51,234 nt of DNA from UBA7328 sp002471345 (GTDB lineage Bacteria > Bacteroidota > Bacteroidia > Chitinophagales > Saprospiraceae), in assembly GCA_964011275.1 (NCBI GenBank), contig CAXGOB010000033.1, positions 1 to 51,234 on the forward strand. Reading direction: 5' to 3'. The stretch's first letter is position 1; every line of letters begins with the position of its first letter. The notes under the pieces were generated by a model that had not been told where the DNA came from, made no database searches, and saw nothing but the letters and a program-made list of their open reading frames with translations. Both the position numbers and the translations under genes were made by a program. Of the stretch, positions 35,830 through 43,893 are shown one piece after another.

Positions 35830-36612
35830 ATGTCCACTATACTGAACGATAAAAAAACCAGGCTATTCCTCATATTAGGAGGATTCTTTATTGCAAATGC
35901 ATTAGTGGCTGAGTTCATTGGTGTAAAGATTTTTTCGCTAGAAGAAACTTTTGGCTTTACTCCATTTAATTGGACAATTCTAGGAGTAGATGGTCTTGGG
36001 TTCAATCTTACGGCAGGAGTTGTATTATGGCCTGTAGTATTCGTGATGACAGATATCATCAATGAATATTACGGACAAAAAGGAGTAAAAGTTTTATCAT
36101 ATCTCACGGTAGGACTCATTTCATATGCCTTCGTCATGGTATTTATATCCATATCCCTTTCACCGAATGATTGGTGGTCAAATATCAGCGGAACTAATGA
36201 TGATCCAGCTCTTTCCATTACCAATATGAATTTGGCATTCAAGAAAATTTTTGGCCAAGGTCTTTGGATTATAGTTGGAAGTATGGTAGCATTCTTAGTA
36301 GGACAAATAGTCGATGTATTCACTTTTCACAGAATAAAGAAGGCCACTGGTGAGAAAAAGGTATGGTTAAGAGCTACTGGTTCAACATTGGTGAGTCAGT
36401 TTATTGATAGCTTTGTAGTACTCTTCATAGCATTTTATATTGGGGCCGATTGGGATTTGGTGAGAGTTATTGCTATAGGAGTAGTTAACTACATTTACAA
36501 ATTTGGAATGGCAATTATTTTGACTCCTGTTATCTATTTAGCCCATTTTCTTATAGATCGATATTTAGGACAAGAGGAGGCCAATAAATTGAAAATCCAA
36601 GCTGCTCAATAG
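35830..36612 (+). CDS. yhhQ: Queuosine-precursor-transporter (YhhQ/VUT) family membrane protein
   Basis: The 260-residue protein has about six membrane segments and the family landmarks NALVAEFIGVKIF near residue 22, FVMTDIINEYYGQKGVK near 75, GSMVAFLVGQIVDVFTFHRIKKATG near 150-175, and GSTLVSQFIDSFVVLFIAFY near 190-208. Characterised YhhQ proteins take up preQ0/preQ1 queuosine precursors. It lies 32 bases after the Rieske gene on the same strand. It may simply be a hitch-hiking housekeeping gene, or it may have been recruited to bring in the operon's substrate. Family is firm, substrate in this context is open. Confidence 0.88.
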   Translation: MSTILNDKKTRLFLILGGFFIANALVAEFIGVKIFSLEETFGFTPFNWTILGVDGLGFNLTAGVVLWPVVFVMTDIINEYYGQKGVKVLSYLTVGLISYAFVMVFISISLSPNDWWSNISGTNDDPALSITNMNLAFKKIFGQGLWIIVGSMVAFLVGQIVDVFTFHRIKKATGEKKVWLRATGSTLVSQFIDSFVVLFIAFYIGADWDLVRVIAIGVVNYIYKFGMAIILTPVIYLAHFLIDRYLGQEEANKLKIQAAQ

Positions 36613-36845
36613 AATCCTGCCAAAGCCTTTAAATGTTAAAATTAAACTCTCAGTTAAATAATTAACACCCTACACTAAGCACACACAACACCTCTAGAAT
36701 TTAATTTGGTTGATTCATGTTATATTCATTTTTAAATGATTTTTAATAATTAATGAAAAAAAATCAAAAAAAAGATCATTTTTTCATATTAAAATAGTGA
36801 TTTATATGAAAATGGATAAGTTTTTGCTAATCAATGAGTAACACA
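36613..36845. other. AT-rich intergenic region with inverted repeat
   Basis: No gene is seen. An AT-rich inverted repeat (ATGAAAAAA near 36753 with TTTTTTCAT near 36779-36787) could act as a weak terminator for the yhhQ operon, though the stem is almost all A-T. The stretch is otherwise unusually rich in A and T runs. Confidence 0.4.
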
Positions 36846-36877
36846 TTTGTGTATTTAGTAATATGTGCTTACTTTTG
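36846..36877 (+). promoter_or_regulatory. Strong Bacteroidota-type promoter facing an apparently gene-free stretch
   Basis: TTTG (36846-36849), 20 bases, then TACTTTTG (36870-36877) match the TTTG-N20-TANNTTTG consensus exactly. Transcription should start near 36884, just where a 17-nt hairpin ATTGGGG-TTT-CCCCGAT (36884-36900) begins. The only plus-strand product in range is a 37-codon ORF at 37012 or a small RNA. Confidence 0.65.
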
Positions 36878-37011
36878 AATGTAATTGGGGTTTCCCCGAT
36901 ATTTTCTTAGTTAAGAGTTGAATTTTTTTAATTTTTTTCTTTATAAGAAGCAACTATTAAGAGGTTTAGAGCGTCTTAACTATAAGTATAGCAAATTAAA
37001 TTTTTTGTCCC

Positions 37012-37125
37012 ATGAAATTTTTTAGAACAGTTTGGATGTTTGTCCGAGATCTCTTCAAGCTTCAAAGAAGAAGAAGATGTCTACTAGTGGCAGACGACGA
37101 GTATGACGGTTGGTTGGGTGTCTAA
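37012..37125 (+). CDS. Putative 37-residue microprotein
   Basis: An ATG at 37012 opens a 37-codon frame starting MKFFRTVWMF, with a central RRRR and an acidic-aromatic end (DDEYDGWLGV), stopping at TAA 37123-37125. The N-terminal third is hydrophobic and amphipathic, the middle strongly basic. It lies about 128 bases after the predicted transcription start of a consensus promoter and no other gene on this strand follows before the convergent ferredoxin. I know of no family for it. The alternatives are a small RNA or a chance frame. Confidence 0.4.
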   Translation: MKFFRTVWMFVRDLFKLQRRRRCLLVADDEYDGWLGV

Positions 37126-37193
37126 ATTTTGACTTATCCCAATTACAAGTCATCATGAGAAGGAGTATGCGCCTTGCAAGTGATAAAATACAC

Positions 37194-37541
37194 TTAGAGG
37201 TGCAATCTCTCTTTTCTTTCCAATAACACCTCATCTGATTCTTCCCTATCCTCATCAGGGACGCAACAATCTACTGGACAAACTGCCGCACATTGTGGCT
37301 CTTCATGAAACCCAATACACTCTGTACATTTATCTGGCACAATAAAGTAAATATCATCATCTACTGGTGCTTGTGCTGCATCAGCATCCACTACAGCACC
37401 TGTTTCTAGAGTATAATCACCAGTCACAGTAGTACCTTCTGAAACTTTCCATTCTACCGCTCCTTCATAGATGGCATTGTTAGGACATTCTGGTTCACAG
37501 GCTCCACAGTTAATGCATTCATCCGTAATAATTATTGCCAT
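37194..37541 (-). CDS. Dicluster [4Fe-4S] ferredoxin
   Basis: The 115-residue ferredoxin has a first cluster motif CINCGACEPECPNNAIY near residue 10 and a second, CTECIGFHEEPQCAAVCPVDCCVPD, near 72; the longer spacing in the second motif is typical of the FdxA/Alvin type. About 45 residues with an acidic, beta-rich look separate the two motifs, longer than in the clostridial type and usual for Bacteroidota. It is a likely cytosolic electron carrier for enzymes such as KorAB, but no direct link is in the sequence. It has its own promoter and a very short leader. Confidence 0.93.
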   Translation of the reverse strand: MAIIITDECINCGACEPECPNNAIYEGAVEWKVSEGTTVTGDYTLETGAVVDADAAQAPVDDDIYFIVPDKCTECIGFHEEPQCAAVCPVDCCVPDEDREESDEVLLERKERLHL

Positions 37542-37564
37542 TTATAGTATATATTTTTCAGTTG

Positions 37565-37596
37565 CAAATGTAATCTGTTAAATTCTAACCTTCCAA
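37565..37596 (-). promoter_or_regulatory. Bacteroidota-type promoter of the ferredoxin gene
   Basis: On the minus strand, TTG (37596-37594), 21 bases, then TACATTTG (37572-37565) match the consensus. The start of transcription would be near 37558, leaving a leader of about 16 bases before the ATG at 37541. It sits in the 69-base gap after pssA, so the ferredoxin is probably independently transcribed. Confidence 0.6.
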
Positions 37597-37610
37597 CGAT
37601 GAGTTGCACC

Positions 37611-38261
37611 TCAAAGTTCATCATCATCCATATTTATACCTTTCACTATAGAAATTAAGATGTAGGAAGAAAAGAGCATGAGTGGTGCATAGATAATATT
37701 AATAACTCCAGCACCTATGGTGAACATGGCGATTAGAGCTACAAGTTTTATATTATTCTTGATGTCTTTTAAGCTGAAGAAAGAAATATTCATGTTCATT
37801 AATACCGCTGGAAATATGATCAGAAAGATCGTAGGAAATTCAGCGTGGATTTGTTTATCAATTAGGAGAAGAGATAAAACAACTCCTGCAGCCGCGGGAG
37901 AAGGAAGACCATTAAAAGTAGAGCTCGGTGGAGTTATATTATATTTTGCAAGTCTAAAAATGGCGTTGATAGTGTATATAATAGCAATTATAAGAGCGAG
38001 TTGATTATGAAAATATTGATAAAATAGAAATGCCGGTGCAATGCCAAAACTGATAGCGTCAGCTAAACTATCCAACTCTTTTCCCAAATCACTTAATGCA
38101 TCAATCTTCTTTGCCAAAAATCCATCTAAAACGTCTAATATCATAGCGATGGCAACCAAGATGATACCTTTATCCAAATCACTTAAGAGAATTGCTGTTG
38201 TTCCACAGGCTGCATTTGTAAGTGTAATCGAATTTGGAATTATACTTTTATTGTAACTCAT
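37611..38261 (-). CDS. pssA: CDP-diacylglycerol-serine O-phosphatidyltransferase
   Basis: The 216-residue membrane enzyme has the CDP-alcohol phosphatidyltransferase motif as DVLDGFLAKKIDALSDLGKELDSLAD near residues 43-68, which keeps all four metal-binding aspartates; the residue after alanine is lysine where arginine is more common. The N-terminus (SIIPNSITLTNAACG) and about six to eight hydrophobic segments fit the phosphatidylserine synthase group of Bacteroidota. It makes phosphatidylserine, the precursor of phosphatidylethanolamine. A pentanucleotide repeat lies about 50-80 bases upstream in what should be its leader or promoter. Confidence 0.9.
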   Translation of the reverse strand: MSYNKSIIPNSITLTNAACGTTAILLSDLDKGIILVAIAMILDVLDGFLAKKIDALSDLGKELDSLADAISFGIAPAFLFYQYFHNQLALIIAIIYTINAIFRLAKYNITPPSSTFNGLPSPAAAGVVLSLLLIDKQIHAEFPTIFLIIFPAVLMNMNISFFSLKDIKNNIKLVALIAMFTIGAGVINIIYAPLMLFSSYILISIVKGINMDDDEL

Positions 38262-38858
38262 ATTTTCCGGATGACGTCTCTAATTTTTCTGGCTTCGCTG
38301 TTATTTACCTTTTCTATTCTATTCTATTCTATTCTATTCTATTAGCCATTACTACTTTCAAAAGTACATTGTATAATGTAATATCGTCAGACAATTTTTG
38401 CCTTTTGTATACGATTGTATTAGTTACTGGGCTTTTTGGCTTCACTAATTTCCATCACGGATTAAACAAGAAAATTATTCTTAATCTTTCAACTTCAATT
38501 ACATTTTAGAATTTTCTCTTCTTTGGTCAAGATTGCTTTGAAACGCACCAAATTGTTTTCATTTGAATCCAATGAAATTTTCATCCCTCAATAAGCAGAT
38601 AGAAAAGAAGGCAATCTAGAGGAAGCTTCAAATGAAATTGGCCTTTATCGCCTATTTTATTTGGCACTCTTTCCATTATTTTTAGGTTTTTTTTAATTCC
38701 ATGATCAATGCATTTTAATTACATCTGTAGTTTTCATTCTCTATACTTTTATTTGAGAATTCATAGAAGAAGTAACAAAGGTATTTCAATATCAAAAAGT
38801 CTTACATAGAATATCATAACAACAAACCATTCATAATAATAGCTATCAAAAGAATTAA
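38262..38858. other. Long intergenic region between pssA and trmN6
   Basis: About 600 bases separate the divergent pssA and trmN6. It contains the (TTCTA)6 repeat and, on the minus strand, a TACTTTTG (38366-38359) that could be the pssA -7 element with an upstream TTG at a longer than usual distance (25 bases). The rest is AT-rich with no convincing ORF, tRNA or strong hairpin. The length is unusual for this gene-dense window. Confidence 0.45.
38312..38341. repeat. Pentanucleotide simple repeat (TTCTA)6
   Basis: Six perfect head-to-tail TTCTA units, with a partial seventh. On the minus strand these read TAGAA and lie between a possible -7 element (38366-38359) and the pssA start at 38261. 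A change of unit number would alter the pssA leader by steps of five bases. Confidence 0.95.
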
Positions 38859-39581
38859 GTGAGTAAAGACCCAATATTTAAGTTTAAAAAATTTGAAATA
38901 GATCAATCTCACTGCCTTATGAAAGTAGGCACTGATGGAATCCTGCTTGGTGCATGGTGTGATGTTCAAGGTGCAAAAAAAGTATTGGATATAGGAACAG
39001 GAACAGGGCTGGTTGCGCTTATGATAACCCAAAGGACTAAGAATACAATGATAATGGCAGTCGAAGTAGATCAAGAGTCAAGTCATCAAGCAAAGATGAA
39101 TTTTGATACATCGATGTGGCATGACAGATTAGATCTCTATAAAGGCACCATACAAGACTTTGCTCACCAAGGTACAAGTCAATTTGATCATATTGTTTGT
39201 AATCCGCCTTTCTTTTCAGGAGGTACTTTGTCCACGAATCAAGACAAGAATAATGTAAGGCACACTATTAAATTATCTCATCAGGATTTATTAAAATCAG
39301 TTAGAACATTGATTTCAACAAATGGAAAATTTAGTTTAATTCTTCCGTTAATAGAAGGGCTGAGATTTATAGAATTAGCTGAAACATATGGCCTCAATTG
39401 TGAACGTAAAACAGAAGTAAAATCAAGAATAAAAGGTAATGTAGAGCGATTACTATTACAATTTTCTAAAGTCCAATCAAAAGGCCTAAAGGAAGATGAA
39501 TTGATTATTTACAAAAGTGATAGCAAAGACTATACTAATGATTTCATCGAACTAACAAAAGACTTTTATCTAAAGATGTAA
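38859..39581 (+). CDS. trmN6: tRNA1(Val) adenine(37)-N6-methyltransferase
   Basis: The 240-residue methyltransferase has the SAM-binding motif VLDIGTGTGLVALMI near residue 45 and the N6-adenine catalytic motif HIVCNPPFFSGG near 112. The N-terminus FKFKKFEIDQSHCLMKVGTDGILLGAWC is diagnostic for the TrmN6/YfiC family. It methylates A37 of tRNA-Val. The start used is GTG at 38859, since no ATG precedes the conserved N-terminus. The helicase gene follows after 48 bases on the same strand. Confidence 0.93.
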   Translation: MSKDPIFKFKKFEIDQSHCLMKVGTDGILLGAWCDVQGAKKVLDIGTGTGLVALMITQRTKNTMIMAVEVDQESSHQAKMNFDTSMWHDRLDLYKGTIQDFAHQGTSQFDHIVCNPPFFSGGTLSTNQDKNNVRHTIKLSHQDLLKSVRTLISTNGKFSLILPLIEGLRFIELAETYGLNCERKTEVKSRIKGNVERLLLQFSKVQSKGLKEDELIIYKSDSKDYTNDFIELTKDFYLKM

Positions 39582-39629
39582 TTGTTCTTTCAGAGTTCTA
39601 TTTACAAATCACATTAACTTGCACTTGCA

Positions 39630-40883
39630 ATGAAATTTCAAGATTACCAATTTGATCCTAAAGTAAAGCGTGGTCTTTCCGAATTGGGATTTAAACGACC
39701 TACCGATATCCAATTCAAATCTATTCCAAATATCCTCAGGGGTGAAGATTTATTTGCTATTGCCCAAACAGGAACAGGAAAGACTGCAGCATTTGCAATA
39801 CCTGTGGTAGATATCATATTAAGAGCAAAATCTACAGGCAGAAGGTCATCAGGTGTATATGCACTTGTCATGGTTCCTACTCATGAACTTGCAGAACAAA
39901 TAAATGGAGTCTTCGAAGATATATCTAAGTTCACTTCTATCAAATCAGTGGCTCTTTTAGGAGGAGTAGATCAAGATCCTCAGATAGAACAACTCAACAA
40001 TGGAGTAGATATAGTAATTACCACTCCTGGGAGAATGTTTGATCTCATCAGTCAAGGACATCTTAGAACTTCCCATATTGAAATATTGATTCTAGATGAA
40101 GCTGATTATATGCTCGATCTAGGATTTATAAAAGACATCAAAGACATCATATTTAAGCTTCCTAAAAGAAGACAAACTCTTTTCTTTTCGGCTACTCTTA
40201 CTGATAAAATAAAAAAGATAGCCTATAAGATAGTAAGGCAAAATGCTATTAGAATTCAAATTTCTCCTAAAGATCCTGTATCTAAAAATGTGGACCACTC
40301 AGTGTTATACGTAGATATGGATCATAAAAGATTCTATTTAGAAAAAGTTGTGTTAGAAAACCCTGAAACTAAAATTCTTGCATTCGTAAGAACAAAAGTT
40401 CGAGCAGAACGGGTATCAAAGGCAATGGAAAGAGTAAATATTCATTCTTTGACTATTCATGGTGATAAAGATCAAAATGAACGTACTCAAGTGCTCAATG
40501 AATTTAGAAATGGTAAAACCAATCTTCTTATAGCCACTGATGTCACTGCTAGAGGTATAGATATTCCAGATATCTCAATAGTAATAAATTATGATCTTCC
40601 TGTAGATCCTGAAAATTACGTTCACAGAATTGGCAGAACTGGAAGGGCCAAAAGAAGAGGACATGCTTATTCCTTTTGTGCAGAAACGGAGAAAGATATC
40701 TTGGTAGAAATTCAGAGCTTTCTTGATGCGGAAATAGCTGAAATAAAACTGGATAAAATAGATGTAAAGGATATTCTAAATATAGGGCTAGATCGAACTC
40801 ATGACTATATGGCTTTGATCAAAGAAGATAAAGAAGAGGAAGAAAAGTGGAAAAAGAAAAAAAGGAAGAAACGTAAGAAGTAG
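39630..40883 (+). CDS. DEAD-box RNA helicase
   Basis: The 417-residue helicase has all the family motifs: Q motif region GFKRPTDIQ near residue 22, AQTGTGKTAAF near 46, VPTHELAEQ near 83, TPGRMFD near 131, LDEADYML near 155, FFSATL near 185, TDVTARGIDIPD near 303 and HRIGRTGRAKRRGHA near 332. Motif Ia has histidine (PTHELA) in place of the near-universal arginine (PTRELA). The C-terminus is a short lysine/arginine tail (KKKKRKKRKK), suited to RNA binding. It probably acts in ribosome assembly or mRNA decay like RhlE. Confidence 0.95.
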   Translation: MKFQDYQFDPKVKRGLSELGFKRPTDIQFKSIPNILRGEDLFAIAQTGTGKTAAFAIPVVDIILRAKSTGRRSSGVYALVMVPTHELAEQINGVFEDISKFTSIKSVALLGGVDQDPQIEQLNNGVDIVITTPGRMFDLISQGHLRTSHIEILILDEADYMLDLGFIKDIKDIIFKLPKRRQTLFFSATLTDKIKKIAYKIVRQNAIRIQISPKDPVSKNVDHSVLYVDMDHKRFYLEKVVLENPETKILAFVRTKVRAERVSKAMERVNIHSLTIHGDKDQNERTQVLNEFRNGKTNLLIATDVTARGIDIPDISIVINYDLPVDPENYVHRIGRTGRAKRRGHAYSFCAETEKDILVEIQSFLDAEIAEIKLDKIDVKDILNIGLDRTHDYMALIKEDKEEEEKWKKKKRKKRKK

Positions 40884-40952
40884 AACCTGATAAATTACCT
40901 TGGTTACAGTTAAGATAAGAAGGTCTAGAATTCACTTCTATTGGCAGTTTAT

Positions 40953-41387
40953 ATGATAAAAGATACAGAAACGGATTATATTATCTCAACTGACAAATCT
41001 AACATAGATATAGATTATGTCCATGAGTATCTGAGTACTAAAGCTTTCTGGTCAATGGGTCGTTCAAAAGAAGTAGTTGTAAAATCTATTGAATGTGCCA
41101 TGTGCTTTTCCATTTTTGACAAGAGTACAAAACAAGTAGGATTTGCCAGAGTAATTACTGATCATTCTACCTTCGCCTATCTTTCTGATGTATTTGTGGA
41201 TGAACAGAATAGAGGCCAAGGGTTGAGTAAAAAACTCATTCAATATATTTTAGAACATCCTAGACTTTCAGATATAAATAGATGGATGTTACTAACCAAA
41301 GATGCTCATGGATTGTATTCAAAGTTTGGATTCAGAAATACAATAAAAAGCAATTGGATAATGGAAATGGTAAACGACCAAATCTGA
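40953..41387 (+). CDS. GNAT family N-acetyltransferase
   Basis: The 144-residue protein has the acetyl-CoA-binding motif A as VFVDEQNRGQGLSKKLIQYIL near residue 86 and the preceding strands FARVITDHSTFAYLSDV, a compact single-domain GNAT. A C-terminal YSKFGFRN fits motif B. An in-frame TTG at 40941 would add four residues; the ATG at 40953 is preferred. It would acetylate a small amine or a protein; the substrate is unknown. It follows the helicase by 69 bases and is probably separately regulated. Confidence 0.88.
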   Translation: MIKDTETDYIISTDKSNIDIDYVHEYLSTKAFWSMGRSKEVVVKSIECAMCFSIFDKSTKQVGFARVITDHSTFAYLSDVFVDEQNRGQGLSKKLIQYILEHPRLSDINRWMLLTKDAHGLYSKFGFRNTIKSNWIMEMVNDQI

Positions 41388-41512
41388 GTGAATTCTGAGT
41401 TTTCCCTTAAATCAATTAAACATCTCAACTATTCTTTCCTTTGTTGCGTTTTAGCAAGCCTGAACACCCTTATTCTTTATTGAATAAATAATACATTTTA
41501 TTTTTTTTAAAT

Positions 41513-43765
41513 ATGTACCACATTTTTAATCAGTCACTTACAGTAATTTTTGTTTTGCTAGCATTCTTATCAGTCAAAGCTGATAAACTACCAACTAAAA
41601 ATATAGAAGATGAATTTGTAATCCATGCAAAGTATACTACTTCTCCTATTACTGTAGATGGACAAATTGATGAATCCATCTGGGCTGAGACAGAAGAGGT
41701 TTCTGGATTTTGGCTTTCTTCACCTGATGATGGCAGAATCGCAGATGAAGAATATGGAACCAAAGTCAAATTAGCTTATGATGATGACAATCTCTATATC
41801 GCTGCAGTCTGCAAAGGTGGAAAATCCTTTGTTATGCCTTCTCTTAAAAGGGATACCAGAGAGTTTTGGGATGGCGATGTATTTGGAGCGGTCATAGACC
41901 CGGTTAATGAACGTACCAATGGATTTATTTTTGCGACTAACACGGCAGGAGTTCAATTAGAATCACTTATTTCTGGTGGAATGGCAAGGCGGAATGGAGT
42001 GGGAAGTGTCAATATTAATGGTGCATGGGATCAGTCTTGGGTTTCTGAGGCTCAGGTATTTGACGATTATTGGACCGTAGAAATGGCCATTCCTTTTAAA
42101 TCACTGAGATATGGAGAAAAGGAAGAATGGGGAATCAATTTTTGGAGAGGAATTACGGAAAATAACGAATGGCACAGTTGGACTCGGATGAGTATCGAAT
42201 TCATGGTTATTGACTTAGGTCATACCGGCACTTTGAAATGGGAATCTCCTCCGAAAAAGTCAAAAAGCAACATCTCCGTTGTCCCCTATGTATTAGCATC
42301 GACAACTAATTCTTCTGGAGACAATGAGCCATCTGATCAAAATTTAAGAGTAGGCGCAGATGCGAAAGTAGCTCTCACCTCTACTATAAATCTGGACCTT
42401 ACAATTAATCCTGACTTTTCACAGGTAGACGTAGATGAGCAAGTAACTAATTTGACAACAGTAAATCTGAGGTTTCCAGAAAGACGATTGTTTTTTCTAG
42501 AGAATAGCGACCTTTTCAGTGATTTTGGAATACCTCCAATCAGGCCTTTTTTTTCAAGGAGAATTGGACTTGATGCAAGTGGAGGTGCTATACCCATTGC
42601 ATATGGTGCTAGACTATCAGGGAATGCTAACAAGGATTTAAGGCTAGGTCTAATGAATCTTCAGACAAAAGTTACTGACGAATTTCAAGCTCAAAATTAT
42701 ACATCATTAGCTGCACACCAACAAGTACTAGGGAGGTCAATTATCAAAGGATACGCACATAATCGTCAAGCAACAACAGCTTCTGAGTTTGAAACAAAAG
42801 ATTATAACAGAGTGGCAGGGTTCGAAATGCAATACTTTTCTAAAAATAGTAGATTCAGAACCGCAGGAGGTGGAAGTAAATCTTGGTCTAGTGACATAAG
42901 TGGTGATGATTTGTTTTACACTTTCCTATTAGGCTATAATACTAGAAACGTTAGTTTTTATACTAATTTCTCGGGTATGGGTGATAACTATAGATCAGAT
43001 GTAGGATTCAATCCTAGATTTAACCACTATGACGCTGTAAGAGACACAACAGTAAAGATTGGATACCATCATGGTTTTTCTTCTTTGAGTTATCAATTTC
43101 TTCCTGAAGATCAGTCAGTTATCAATTCACAATCTATTGGGATTACAAATGTTTTGGACTATTCGCAAGACAATTTTGACTTAATCACCAATAGATCATC
43201 CATTTCATATAATCTGCGATGGACTAATTCTAGCAATCTAAGAGTATCAATAAGCCATGATAGACAAGGGCTTCTTTTTCCTTTTGCATTTACCGACAAG
43301 GATCCTCTTCCTTCTGATGTATATAAATACAATTACTTCAGGTTGAATTATCAATCCGATCAACGCAAACCCTTCGGTTTTGAATTGGGTTATCAAAATG
43401 GAGGCTTTTATAATGGCAATAGACAAGAATATCAAGTACAACTTAGATATAGGCAGCAGCCATGGGGTAACTTTAGAGTAAATGCAGTTTACAATAAATT
43501 GACTTTTCCTGAGCAATATGGAGAAAGCGAGTTATTTCTATTAGGAGCAAAATTTGAGATCAACTTTACAAGAAATCTATTTTGGACTACATTCTTACAA
43601 TACAATACACAAGCTGAAAACTTTAACGTAAATAGTAGGCTTCAATGGAGGTTCAAACCATTGTCAGACATTTTCTTAGTGTACTCTGACAATTATACCA
43701 CTGAAAACTGGGGCCCTAAAAATAGAGGTCTAGTATTAAAATTAAATTACTGGCTAAACTTGTAA
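41513..43765 (+). CDS. DUF5916 outer-membrane beta-barrel protein with N-terminal CBM9-like domain
   Basis: The 750-residue protein has a signal peptide, a CBM9-like beta-sandwich (about 35-225; ITVDGQIDESIWAETEEV and VKLAYDDDNLYIAAVCKG), and then a long beta-rich region starting with LTINPDFSQVDVDEQVTNLTTVNLRFPERRLFFLEN, the hallmark of DUF5916, that runs to a C-terminal WLNL typical of a barrel end. Such proteins are common in Bacteroidota and are thought to be outer-membrane proteins, possibly in carbohydrate or protein handling; no specific activity is established. It stands alone on the plus strand. Confidence 0.9.
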   Translation: MYHIFNQSLTVIFVLLAFLSVKADKLPTKNIEDEFVIHAKYTTSPITVDGQIDESIWAETEEVSGFWLSSPDDGRIADEEYGTKVKLAYDDDNLYIAAVCKGGKSFVMPSLKRDTREFWDGDVFGAVIDPVNERTNGFIFATNTAGVQLESLISGGMARRNGVGSVNINGAWDQSWVSEAQVFDDYWTVEMAIPFKSLRYGEKEEWGINFWRGITENNEWHSWTRMSIEFMVIDLGHTGTLKWESPPKKSKSNISVVPYVLASTTNSSGDNEPSDQNLRVGADAKVALTSTINLDLTINPDFSQVDVDEQVTNLTTVNLRFPERRLFFLENSDLFSDFGIPPIRPFFSRRIGLDASGGAIPIAYGARLSGNANKDLRLGLMNLQTKVTDEFQAQNYTSLAAHQQVLGRSIIKGYAHNRQATTASEFETKDYNRVAGFEMQYFSKNSRFRTAGGGSKSWSSDISGDDLFYTFLLGYNTRNVSFYTNFSGMGDNYRSDVGFNPRFNHYDAVRDTTVKIGYHHGFSSLSYQFLPEDQSVINSQSIGITNVLDYSQDNFDLITNRSSISYNLRWTNSSNLRVSISHDRQGLLFPFAFTDKDPLPSDVYKYNYFRLNYQSDQRKPFGFELGYQNGGFYNGNRQEYQVQLRYRQQPWGNFRVNAVYNKLTFPEQYGESELFLLGAKFEINFTRNLFWTTFLQYNTQAENFNVNSRLQWRFKPLSDIFLVYSDNYTTENWGPKNRGLVLKLNYWLNL

Positions 43766-43893
43766 CGTTTAGAACCTTCCACAACTAGTTACTGCGGACT
43801 ACTAGACAGATTAGGGAAAATAGAGGGCCAAAAAACCTATCAAAACAATTGTGCATTTTTGCAGTTCGGTAGAAATAAAGATAAGAACATCGA

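Noticed and set aside
37055..37255. A 66-codon minus-strand frame overlapping the end of the ferredoxin gene
   Set aside because: It is an alternative frame of the ferredoxin 3' end and runs antisense to the micro-ORF; no independent support.
38312..38341. CRISPR-like array
   Set aside because: The units are five bases long without spacers; no CRISPR repeats or cas genes are in the window.
38234..38509. A 91-codon plus-strand frame across the TTCTA repeat
   Set aside because: Its repeated FYSIL segment is only translation of the simple repeat, and it overlaps the pssA start.
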